Positions 57,401-64,000 of a stretch of DNA of 64,000 bases are shown one piece after another. The stretch comes from Betaproteobacteria bacterium (GTDB taxonomy: Bacteria > Pseudomonadota > Gammaproteobacteria > Burkholderiales > Casimicrobiaceae): the NCBI GenBank assembly GCA_016861105.1, contig BOKS01000013.1, forward strand, positions 89,128 to 153,127, in the 5' to 3' direction. Each line of letters starts with the position of its first letter. Positions within the stretch are counted from its first letter, which is position 1. The translations under genes and the position numbers were made by a program. Under the pieces are notes generated by a model. That model was not told the DNA's origin, did no database searches, and saw only the letters and a program-made list of their open reading frames with translations.

Positions 57401-57424
57401 AAAACGGCGCCGAAGCGCCGTTTT
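57401..57424. terminator. bidirectional intrinsic terminator (acyl-CoA dehydrogenase operon / tRNA-Leu)
   Basis: A perfect inverted repeat: AAAACGGCGC (57401-57410), loop CGAA, GCGCCGTTTT (57415-57424). On the plus strand it ends the acyl-CoA dehydrogenase transcript. On the minus strand the loop reads TTCG, a stable UUCG tetraloop closed by C-G, 15 nt after the tRNA-Leu 3' end. Confidence 0.8.
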
Positions 57425-57438
57425 CCCGAGCCAGCCGG

Positions 57439-57523
57439 TGGTGCCCAGAAGAGGACTCGAACCTCCACGGTGTTACCCGCCAGTACCTGAAACTGGTGCG
57501 TCTACCAATTCCGCCATCTGGGC
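57439..57523 (-). tRNA. tRNA-Leu (anticodon CAG)
   Basis: On the minus strand the acceptor GCCCAGA pairs with TCTGGGC, followed by discriminator A and an encoded CCA. The D arm contains GCGGAATTGGTAGACGC, the A-box pattern of tRNA-Leu. The anticodon arm is CCAGT-TTCAGGT-ACTGG, giving anticodon CAG for CUG codons. A long variable arm (CGGGTAACACCG) marks a class II tRNA, and the T arm GAGGTTCGAGTCCTC is canonical. CUG is the main Leu codon in this genome. Confidence 0.97.
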
Positions 57524-57532
57524 CGAAGTGCG

Positions 57533-57562
57533 ATTATACAACGGCTTAGGACGGGCTTCCAA
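57533..57562 (-). promoter_or_regulatory. promoter of tRNA-Leu
   Basis: The minus strand reads TTGGAA (57562-57557), an 18-nt spacer, then a perfect TATAAT (57538-57533), which would start transcription about 7-8 nt downstream, almost at the mature tRNA 5' end (57523). It is the only promoter in the window with both boxes recognisable. Confidence 0.7.
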
Positions 57563-57592
57563 GACGCCGGTCCACGGGCCGCCCGCGCGCCT

Positions 57593-57601
57593 TGCTATGC
57601 T
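57593..57601 (+). promoter_or_regulatory. predicted extended -10 promoter of rnr
   Basis: TGCTATGCT (TGn plus TATGCT) ends 23 nt before the ATG at 57625. It overlaps an earlier in-frame ATG-like start region, which argues for the later ATG. Confidence 0.45.
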
Positions 57602-57624
57602 GGCGTGCCTTCCGCCTCCCCTCG

Positions 57625-59838
57625 ATGCGCCCGATGCCACGCCGTAGCGCCGACCGCCGCGACGCCCCGCTCGACCGGGAGGCACTCCTGCAGGCGCTGC
57701 GCGCCGCAGGCGTGCCGATGGCGGGCGACGAGGTCGAGCGCGCGCTCGGCGTCGCCCGGCGCGAGCGCGCGGCGTTCCGGTCGGTCCTCGACGAGGCCGT
57801 GCGCGCCGGCGACGTCCTCGTCAACCGCAAGGGCGAACTGCTGGTCGCGGAGAAGCTCGACCTGGTCCGCGGCACCGTGCAGGGACACGCGGACGGCTTC
57901 GGCTTCCTCGTCCCCGACGCCGGCGGCGACGACCTCTTCCTCTCGCCGCGCGAAATGCACAAGGCGCTCCACGGCGACCGCGTGGCCGCGCGCATCACCG
58001 GGACCGACCGGCGCGGCCGGCCCGAGGGGGAGATCGTCGAGGTGCTGGTGCGCGCAAACCGCCAGGTCGTGGGCCGCCTGCACCACGAGCGCGGCGCCTG
58101 GTTCGTCGAGGCGGAGGACCGGCGCCTGTCGCAGGACATCCTCGTCGGTCCCGAGGACCGTTCCACGGCGCAGCCGGGCGACGTCGTCGTCGTCGACCTG
58201 ATCGCGCAGCCCTCCGAGCACGCGGAGGCCGCCGGCCGCGTCGTCGAGGTGCTCGGGCGCCCGACCGACCCGGGGATGGAGATCGAGATCGCGCTGCGCA
58301 AGCACGCGTTGCCGTTCCGCTTCTCCGATGCGGCGCTGGCGCAGGCGGGGAAGCTGCCCGCCGACGTGCGGCCCGCCGACCGCCGCGGCCGCGAGGACCT
58401 GCGCGGCCTGCCGCTGGTGACGATCGACGGCGAGACCGCGAAGGACTTCGACGACGCCGTGTTCTGCGAGCGCAAGGGACGCGGCTTCCGGCTGGTGGTC
58501 GCGATCGCCGACGTGTCGCACTACGTGCGCGATGGCGACGCGCTGGACCGCGACGCGCGCGAGCGCGGGAACTCGGTCTACTTCCCGCGCCGCGTGATCC
58601 CGATGCTCCCCGAGCAGCTCTCCAACGAGCTGTGCTCGCTGCGGCCGGCCGTCGACCGGCTGTGCATGGCCTGCGACATGGAGATCGGGCCGTCGGGCGC
58701 GATCCGGGGCTACCGCTTCTACCCGGCGGTGATGCACAGCCGCGCGCGCCTCACCTACACGAAGGTCTGGCAGTGGCTCTGCGACCCGTCGACGCGCGAC
58801 GGCGACGAGGCGCGCGCGCTGGGAGCGCACCTCGACGACCTCCACGCGCTCTACAAGGTCCTGCACGCGGCGCGCGAGAAGCGCGGCGCCATCGACTTCG
58901 ACACCGTGGAGCTCGCGCTGGTGTTCGACGACGAGGGCCGCATCGAGCGCATCGTGCCGACGCAGCGCAACGACGCCCACCGCCTGATCGAGGAGTGCAT
59001 GCTCGCCGCGAACGTCTGCACGGCGGACTTCCTGCGCGAGCACGAGCACCCGGCGCTGTTCCGTGTCCACGAGGGACCCTCTCCCGAGAAGCTGGAGGCG
59101 CTGCGCGCCTTCCTGGGCAGCACGGGCCTCTCGCTGGGCGGCGGCGACAAGCCGCGGCCGGCCGACTACGCGCGGCTGCTGGCGCGCATCGAAGGCCGTC
59201 CCGACGAGGCGCTGCTGCAGACGGTGCTGCTGCGCTCGCTGTCGCAGGCGCAGTACCACCCGGACAACGTCGGCCACTTCGGGCTCGCGTTCGACGCGTA
59301 CACGCACTTCACCTCGCCGATCCGGCGCTATCCCGACCTCACCGTGCACCGGGCCATCAAGGCGTGCCTCGCCGGCAAGCGCTACGTGCCGAGGGACTCG
59401 GGCTGGGAGGCGCTCGGCGCGCACTGCTCGATGACCGAGCGCCGCGCCGACGACGCGACGCGCGACGTCGAGCGCTGGCTCAAGTGCTGGTACATGCGCG
59501 ACCGCATCGGCGAGGCGTTCGAGGGCACGATCAGCGGCGTGGCCGCCTTCGGCATGTTCGTGACCCTCGACGGCATGAACGTGGACGGGCTCGTGCACGT
59601 GAGCGAGCTCGGGCGCGACTACTTCCACTTCGACCGCGTGCGGCACGCGCTCGTCGGCGAGCGCAGCGGGCGGGTGTTCCAGCTCGCCTCGCGCGTCCGC
59701 GTGCGCGTGGCGCGCGTCGACCTCGAGACGACGAAGATCGACTTCGTCCTCGCCGACGAAGCAGGCGAAGGCGCGCCGCCGCGCGACGCCGGCGCCACGG
59801 CGACGCGAGCACCGCGGGAGCGCGCCGGCCGACGGTAG
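57625..59838 (+). CDS. rnr: ribonuclease R
   Basis: A 737-residue processive 3'-5' exoribonuclease that degrades structured RNA and acts in rRNA and tmRNA quality control. An N-terminal winged helix (about 15-65) precedes cold-shock domains (GTVQGHADGFGFLVPDAGGDDLFLSPREM, 83-111). The RNB nuclease opens with TIDGETAKDFDDAVFC and its metal-binding Asp residues near 274-277. The S1 domain is IGEAFEGTISGVAAFGMFVTLDGMNVDGLVHVSEL. The tail is short and only mildly basic compared with the Lys-rich E. coli tail. Two ATGs (57625, 57634) are equally plausible; the first is used. Confidence 0.96.
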   Translation: MRPMPRRSADRRDAPLDREALLQALRAAGVPMAGDEVERALGVARRERAAFRSVLDEAVRAGDVLVNRKGELLVAEKLDLVRGTVQGHADGFGFLVPDAGGDDLFLSPREMHKALHGDRVAARITGTDRRGRPEGEIVEVLVRANRQVVGRLHHERGAWFVEAEDRRLSQDILVGPEDRSTAQPGDVVVVDLIAQPSEHAEAAGRVVEVLGRPTDPGMEIEIALRKHALPFRFSDAALAQAGKLPADVRPADRRGREDLRGLPLVTIDGETAKDFDDAVFCERKGRGFRLVVAIADVSHYVRDGDALDRDARERGNSVYFPRRVIPMLPEQLSNELCSLRPAVDRLCMACDMEIGPSGAIRGYRFYPAVMHSRARLTYTKVWQWLCDPSTRDGDEARALGAHLDDLHALYKVLHAAREKRGAIDFDTVELALVFDDEGRIERIVPTQRNDAHRLIEECMLAANVCTADFLREHEHPALFRVHEGPSPEKLEALRAFLGSTGLSLGGGDKPRPADYARLLARIEGRPDEALLQTVLLRSLSQAQYHPDNVGHFGLAFDAYTHFTSPIRRYPDLTVHRAIKACLAGKRYVPRDSGWEALGAHCSMTERRADDATRDVERWLKCWYMRDRIGEAFEGTISGVAAFGMFVTLDGMNVDGLVHVSELGRDYFHFDRVRHALVGERSGRVFQLASRVRVRVARVDLETTKIDFVLADEAGEGAPPRDAGATATRAPRERAGRR

Positions 59839-59894
59839 AACCCGGGTTCCAGCTCGACAATCGATGTTGCAGTGCAGTAGCGGCCGTCGTCGAC

Positions 59895-59903
59895 TGCTAG
59901 AAT
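59895..59903 (+). promoter_or_regulatory. predicted extended -10 promoter of purT
   Basis: TGCTAGAAT (TGn plus TAGAAT) lies 39 nt before the purT ATG in the 104-nt gap after rnr. A 12-bp palindrome GAACCCGGGTTC (59838-59849) stands upstream, right at the rnr stop; its role is unknown. Confidence 0.5.
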
Positions 59904-59942
59904 CCCCCGTGGGCCGCATCCCCGCACGGCCCGTGGCGTCCC

Positions 59943-61160
59943 ATGCACATCGGCACCCCGCTCTCCCCGTCCGCGACCCGCGTGATGCTGCTCGGCAGCG
60001 GCGAACTCGGCAAGGAGGTGATCATCGCGCTGCAGCGGCTCGGCGTGGAGACGATCGCTGTCGACCGCTATGCGAACGCACCGGGCCACCAGGTGGCGCA
60101 CCGCGCGCACGTCGTGGCGATGACCGATGCGGCGGCCCTGACGCGCCTGGTCGAGCAGGAGCGCCCCGATCTCGTCGTGCCGGAAATCGAGGCGATCGCC
60201 ACGGACGCGCTCGTCGCGCTGGAGGCCGCGGGAACGACGACGGTCATCCCCACCGCGCGCGCAGCGCAGCTCACCATGAATCGCGAGGGCATCCGGCGTC
60301 TCGCGGCCGAGAAGCTGCACCTGCCCACGTCGCGCTACCGCTTCGCGACCAGCCGCGAGGCGCTGCAGGCGGCGATCGACGGCACCGACGGCCAGCCGGC
60401 GATCGGCTACCCGTGCGTGGTGAAGCCCGTGATGTCGTCGTCCGGCAAGGGGCAGTCGGTCGTGCGCGGGCCGCAGGACGTCGCCCCCGCCTGGCAGTAC
60501 GCGGAGAGCGCGGGACGCGTGCGCGGCGGCCACGTCATCGTCGAGAGCTTCGTCGCGTTCGACTACGAGATCACGCTGCTGACGGTGCGCGCCGCCGGCG
60601 CGGACGGCGCGGTCGCCACCCACTATTGCGCGCCCATCGGCCACGTGCAGGTGAACGGCGACTACGTCGAGTCGTGGCAGCCGATGACGATGTCGGCGAA
60701 GGCGCTCGACCGCGCCCGCGAGGTCGCCGCGGTGATCACCGCCGAACTGGGCGGACGCGGCATCTTCGGCGTGGAGCTCTTCGTCAGCGGCGACGACGTG
60801 TGGTTCTCCGAGGTCAGCCCGCGCCCGCACGACACGGGCATGGTGACGATGGCCTCGCAGGCGCAGAACGAGTTCGAGCTGCACGCCCGCGCGATCCTGG
60901 GCCTGCCGGTCGACACGCGGATGATCGCGCCGGCGGCCGCGTCGGCCGTCGTCTACGGCGGCGTCGACGCGAAGGGCCTGCGCTTCGCGAACGTCGACGA
61001 GGCGCTCGCCGTGCCCTGCAGCGACCTGCGGCTGTTCGGCAAGCCAGAGGCCTACCGCACGCGCCGCATGGGCGTCGCGCTCGCCACCGCGGACACGGCA
61101 GACGAGGCGCGCGCACGCGCGAAGGCCTGCGCGGCGCGCGTGCGGCCGCTCGCCGGATGA
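59943..61160 (+). CDS. purT: formate-dependent phosphoribosylglycinamide formyltransferase (PurT)
   Basis: A 405-residue ATP-grasp enzyme that makes formyl-GAR from GAR, formate and ATP, a folate-free alternative to Pur[51 protein letters not shown] is the N-terminal substrate domain. [22 protein letters not shown] is the ATP-grasp loop. [20 protein letters not shown] and [30 protein letters not shown] contain the metal-binding residues. The stop overlaps serB (ATGA). Confidence 0.97.
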   Translation: MHIGTPLSPSATRVMLLGSGELGKEVIIALQRLGVETIAVDRYANAPGHQVAHRAHVVAMTDAAALTRLVEQERPDLVVPEIEAIATDALVALEAAGTTTVIPTARAAQLTMNREGIRRLAAEKLHLPTSRYRFATSREALQAAIDGTDGQPAIGYPCVVKPVMSSSGKGQSVVRGPQDVAPAWQYAESAGRVRGGHVIVESFVAFDYEITLLTVRAAGADGAVATHYCAPIGHVQVNGDYVESWQPMTMSAKALDRAREVAAVITAELGGRGIFGVELFVSGDDVWFSEVSPRPHDTGMVTMASQAQNEFELHARAILGLPVDTRMIAPAAASAVVYGGVDAKGLRFANVDEALAVPCSDLRLFGKPEAYRTRRMGVALATADTADEARARAKACAARVRPLAG

Positions 61161-61996
61161 CGGGCGCCGACCTCGTCGTCCAGGGCCCGGACGCCACGCT
61201 CGACGTCGCCCTCGCGCTCGCGCCGCTCGCGCGTGCCTCCGGAGTGGAGGCGCTGGACCGGACGTCGACACCCGCCTTCCGTCTCGCCGACGGCGTGCTC
61301 GACGACGCCGTCGCCGCCGCGGCGCGCGCCGAGCGGCTCGACGCGGCGCTGGTGCCGCGCGACCGGCGGCTCGAGGACGTCGGCGTGGTCGCGATGGACA
61401 TGGACTCCACGCTGATCACGATCGAGTGCGTGGACGAGATCGCCGACATGGCGGGCCTCAAGCCCCAGGTCGCCGCGATCACCGCCGCCGCCATGCGCGG
61501 CGAGATCGACTTCGCGGCGAGCCTCGCGCGGCGCGTGGCGCTGCTCGCCGGGCTGCCGGAGGCGGCGTTGCAGCGCGTCCACGACGAGCGGCTGCGCATC
61601 ACGCCCGGCGCCGAGGCGATGCTCGCGGGGTTTCACGCCGGCGGCGCGACCAGCCTGCTCGTGTCGGGTGGGTTCACGTTCTTCACCGACCGCGTCATGG
61701 CGCGGCTCGGCCTGCACGCGGCGCTGTCGAACGTGCTCGAGGTCGAGGGCGGGCGGCTGACCGGGCGCATCGCCGGCGCCGTCGTGGATGCCGACGTGAA
61801 GGCCGAGGCGCTGCAGCGTGCCCACGCCACACGCGGCGGCCTCGCGGTCGCGATCGGCGACGGCGCCAACGACCTGCCGATGTTCCGCTGCGCCGACGTG
61901 GCCATCGCGTTCCGCGCCAAGCCCGTCGTGCGCGCGCAGGCCACGCACGCGCTCGACTTCTGCGGCCTCGACGCGGTGCTCAACCTCTTCGCCTGA
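61157..61996 (+). CDS. serB: phosphoserine phosphatase SerB
   Basis: A 279-residue HAD-family enzyme for the last step of serine synthesis. The nucleophile and acid are D81 and D83 in [36 protein letters not shown] supplies motif II, and [29 protein letters not shown] motif IV. The N-terminal 70 residues form a short ACT-like region, less conserved than in E. coli. The ATG overlaps purT by 4 nt, so the two are translationally coupled. Confidence 0.96.
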   Translation: MTGADLVVQGPDATLDVALALAPLARASGVEALDRTSTPAFRLADGVLDDAVAAAARAERLDAALVPRDRRLEDVGVVAMDMDSTLITIECVDEIADMAGLKPQVAAITAAAMRGEIDFAASLARRVALLAGLPEAALQRVHDERLRITPGAEAMLAGFHAGGATSLLVSGGFTFFTDRVMARLGLHAALSNVLEVEGGRLTGRIAGAVVDADVKAEALQRAHATRGGLAVAIGDGANDLPMFRCADVAIAFRAKPVVRAQATHALDFCGLDAVLNLFA

Positions 61997-62022
61997 CGAG
62001 CGCCCGCGGGGCGCGGCACCGC

Positions 62023-62424
62023 TCAGCGGACGAGCAGCGTGCGCGCGAACGCCCACGCGCACCACAGGGCGAGGACGAGGACCGCGGTCCACGACAGGCC
62101 GCTGCCCACGAAGCGGCCGAACGAGACGCCCGCCGTGCGCGTGAGGCCGGCGGCGTGCAGCACGCGGCCCGCGACGAGCGCGACGCCGCACAGGTGCAGC
62201 AGCCACGGGTGGGCGCGATTCAGCTCGGCGACGAGCAGGAGGAGCACGCCGGGGACCGCCCACTCGACGGCGTTGCCGTGCACGCGGATCGCGCGCTGGA
62301 GGTCGCGGTCGCCGCCGTCGCCCAGTCCGACCCTGCGGGCGCGCCGCAGGCGCGAGACGAGCGCCGCCAGCACGAGCAGCAGCACGCCGACCAGCCCGGC
62401 GTAGAGCGCCGTGACGTGCGGCAT
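62023..62424 (-). CDS. MAPEG family membrane protein
   Basis: A 133-residue protein with four hydrophobic helices. PHVTALYAGLVGVLLLVLAALVSRLRRARRVGLGDGGDRDLQRAIRVHGNAVEWAVPGVLLLLVAELN shows the MAPEG pattern, including the conserved R-hgN--E-P that binds glutathione in eukaryotic relatives. The bacterial role is unclear. ATG 62424 is preferred; GTG 62439 would add five residues. It lies downstream of iscX on the same strand and may be read from the isc transcript. Confidence 0.85.
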   Translation of the reverse strand: MPHVTALYAGLVGVLLLVLAALVSRLRRARRVGLGDGGDRDLQRAIRVHGNAVEWAVPGVLLLLVAELNRAHPWLLHLCGVALVAGRVLHAAGLTRTAGVSFGRFVGSGLSWTAVLVLALWCAWAFARTLLVR

Positions 62425-62452
62425 CGGCGACGGGTTCACCGCGGGCCCGCGG

Positions 62453-62647
62453 TCACTGCGCCTCGTCGATCCACGTCATCTGGATCGCCTCGAGGATCTT
62501 CTCGCTGCTCTTCTGCGGATCGTCGGCGAAGCCGGGAAGCTCGCACACCCAGCGGTGCAGGTCGGTGAAGCGCACGTACTGCGGGTCGACGCCGGGGTGC
62601 GCCTCGCACAGCGCGATGGCGATGTCGCGCGAGTCCGTCCACTTCAT
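62453..62647 (-). CDS. iscX: Fe-S assembly protein IscX
   Basis: A 64-residue acidic protein that binds IscS and modulates iron-sulfur cluster assembly. [43 protein letters not shown] and [14 protein letters not shown] are clear family features. It is the last gene of the isc operon, 18 nt after fdx, with the GGAGCACGCT-type region as ribosome site. Confidence 0.95.
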   Translation of the reverse strand: MKWTDSRDIAIALCEAHPGVDPQYVRFTDLHRWVCELPGFADDPQKSSEKILEAIQMTWIDEAQ

Positions 62648-62665
62648 GAGCGTGCTCCGTTGCGG

Positions 62666-63007
62666 TCAGGACTTGCCCTCGCGGGCGTAGTTGATCGTGT
62701 ACTTCGGGATCTCGACGGTGAGGGGCGCGTCCTGCACGACGGCCTGGCACGAGAGGCGCGACTGCGGCGTCAGTCCCCACGCGCGGTCGAGCAGGTCGTC
62801 CTCGTCCTCCGAGGACTCCGGCAGCGAGGCGAAGCCGTCGCGGACGATCACGTGGCAGGTCGTGCACGCGCACGACTTCTCGCAGGCGTGCTCGACGTCG
62901 ATGCCGTGCTCGAGCAGGTTGTCGAGCAGCGACTTCCCGGCCTCGCCCTCGAACGCGGCCCCCTGCGGGCAGAGCTCGGCGTGCGGAAGCACGGTGATCG
63001 TGGGCAT
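62666..63007 (-). CDS. fdx: ISC-type [2Fe-2S] ferredoxin
   Basis: A 113-residue adrenodoxin-type ferredoxin supplying electrons for Fe-S cluster assembly. The cluster cysteines are C42, C48, C51 and C87, with an additional C46 in ACEKSCACTTC that is also found in E. coli Fdx. Acidic residues SEDEDDLLD form the IscS-binding face. The ATG overlaps the hscA stop by one base (TGATG), showing tight coupling. Confidence 0.96.
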   Translation of the reverse strand: MPTITVLPHAELCPQGAAFEGEAGKSLLDNLLEHGIDVEHACEKSCACTTCHVIVRDGFASLPESSEDEDDLLDRAWGLTPQSRLSCQAVVQDAPLTVEIPKYTINYAREGKS

Positions 63008-64000
63008 CAGCCGCCCCCGACCAGCGAGTCGACCTTGCGGCCGGCCAGCGCGCGGGCGACCGAGCGGTCCATGCGCCGCGCCGCGAACGCGTCGGTCGCG
63101 CGGTTCAGCGCCTCGACGGCGGCGCGCAACGCGCCCGCGTCGTCGCCGGCGCGGTGCTGCGCGACGCGCGCGAGCGCCTCGTCGATGCGCTCGCGCTCGC
63201 CGTCGACGAGAAGGTCGCCGTCGACCGCGACCGCGTTGCGCACCTGCTCGGCAAGCTGGTCGGCCTCCACGGCGGCCTCGGCGAACGCGCGCGCGGCCAT
63301 GTCCTCGGCGGCGTGCGCGTACGAGTCCTGCAGCATCCGGGCGACCTCGTCGTCGGACAAGCCGTACGACGGCTTGACGACGACCGACGCCTCGACGCCC
63401 GAGGTCTGCTCGCGTGCCGACACCGAGAGCAGCCCGTCGGCGTCGACCTGGAAGGTGACGCGAATCCGCGCCGCGCCCGCGGCCATCGGCGGTATGCCGC
63501 GCAGCTCGAAACGGGCGAGCGAGCGGCAGTCCGCCACCTTCTCCCGCTCCCCCTGCACGACGTGGATCGCCATCGCCGTCTGTCCGTCCCGGTAGGTGGT
63601 GAACTCCTGCGCGCGCGAGACCGGGATCGTCGAGTTGCGCGGAACGATCTTCTCCGCGAGGCCGCCCATCGTCTCGAGGCCGAGCGAGAGCGGGATCACG
63701 TCGAGCAGCAGCCAGTCCTCCTCGCTCGCGCGGTTGCCGACCAGCGCATTGGCCTGCACCGCCGCCCCGAGCGCGACCACCTCGTCCGGGTTCAGGTTGA
63801 TGAGCGGCGGCTGCCCGAAGAACTCGGCGACCGCGCGCCGGATGCGCGGCATGCGCGTCGCGCCGCCGACGAGCACCACGCCCTTGACGTCGGACGGCTC
63901 GAGTTTCGCGTCGCGCAGCGCACGCCGCACCGGCTGCAGCGTCTTCTGCACCAGGTGCTGCGTGATGTCCCGGAACGTCCCGGACGACAGCGACAGGCTC
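63007..64000 (-). CDS. hscA: Fe-S cluster chaperone HscA, 5' part outside the window
   Basis: The frame is open to the window edge, so only the last 330 residues of about 620 are seen. HscA is the Hsp70 that releases clusters from IscU. Visible parts are the end of the ATPase domain ([46 protein letters not shown]) and the substrate domain ([98 protein letters not shown]). [17 protein letters not shown] distinguishes HscA from DnaK, as does the following fdx-iscX order. Confidence 0.95.
   Translation of the reverse strand, partial: SLSLSSGTFRDITQHLVQKTLQPVRRALRDAKLEPSDVKGVVLVGGATRMPRIRRAVAEFFGQPPLINLNPDEVVALGAAVQANALVGNRASEEDWLLLDVIPLSLGLETMGGLAEKIVPRNSTIPVSRAQEFTTYRDGQTAMAIHVVQGEREKVADCRSLARFELRGIPPMAAGAARIRVTFQVDADGLLSVSAREQTSGVEASVVVKPSYGLSDDEVARMLQDSYAHAAEDMAARAFAEAAVEADQLAEQVRNAVAVDGDLLVDGERERIDEALARVAQHRAGDDAGALRAAVEALNRATDAFAARRMDRSVARALAGRKVDSLVGGG

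Noticed and set aside
57439..57523. tRNA-Leu as an attachment site of an integrated island
   Set aside because: No integrase gene and no duplicated tRNA 3' end was found in the window; only the composition hint remains.

Overview
The window is 64 kb of a high-GC proteobacterial chromosome, most likely from a betaproteobacterium of the Burkholderiales type. Three things point there: the housekeeping order ndk-rlmN-pilW-rodZ-ispG-hisS-yfgM-bamB-der-hfq-hflX-hflK-hflC-DUF2065-hisZ-purA; a Bug-type (TctC) periplasmic receptor; and two TRAP transporter loci with many CoA-transferase and acyl-CoA genes. This assignment comes from gene order and families, not from a marker-gene comparison.

Layout. 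1-2.8 kb (+): end of a TRAP uptake locus with a DUF6807 (PmoA-type) protein and a fumarylacetoacetate-hydrolase-family enzyme. 3.0-13.0 kb: mltB (-), pyrD (+), then a minus-strand block of a MaoC-type hydratase, a CinA/MoaB-like protein, a DUF1631 protein and hrpA. 13.2-15.3 kb (+): a dipeptide-type ABC substrate-binding protein and an orphan YlcI/YnfO-like antitoxin. 15.5-23.4 kb (-): a class III CoA-transferase, pntAB (proton-translocating transhydrogenase), menE and menB (menaquinone synthesis), and a tartrate/D-malate-type dehydrogenase. 23.4-28.1 kb (+): an isoprenylcysteine-methyltransferase-like protein, an EamA exporter, a TauE/SafE permease, accA and tilS. 28.2-29.2 kb (-): Bug receptor. 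29.4-47.1 kb (+): the long housekeeping array. 47.1-51.7 kb (-): dctPQM-type TRAP transporter followed by a class III nucleotide cyclase. 52.1-57.3 kb: a catabolic cluster, enoyl-CoA hydratase (-) divergent from hydroxyisobutyrate-dehydrogenase-like, GntR/HutC regulator, CoA-transferase and acyl-CoA dehydrogenase (+). 57.4 kb (-): tRNA-Leu(CAG). 57.6-62.0 kb (+): rnr, purT, serB. 62.0-64.0 kb (-): a MAPEG protein and the end of the isc operon (hscA-fdx-iscX).

The most unusual feature is a pair of short non-coding elements (185 and 267 bp, 82 kb-free of any transposase in the window) with 19-bp terminal inverted repeats beginning GGGCCTGTTCACG. Each is flanked by a TA dinucleotide and has a large internal palindrome. 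Both sit with their left TA inside the stop codon of the upstream gene. In the first copy the stop codon of the convergent gene on the other side is also formed by the element end. They look like MITEs whose insertions are tolerated at TA-containing stop codons in a genome where TA is rare.

TRAP permease, enoyl-CoA hydratase, dehydrogenase, CoA-transferase and acyl-CoA dehydrogenase together look like uptake, CoA activation and beta-oxidation-like breakdown of an organic acid. The GntR/HutC protein is the likely local repressor, acting at a TGTCATGACA palindrome in the divergent promoter region. Translational coupling by ATGA or GTGA overlaps is frequent across the window. Several promoters are proposed from -10 hexamers (often of the extended TGn type); none has a strong -35 box except that of tRNA-Leu.
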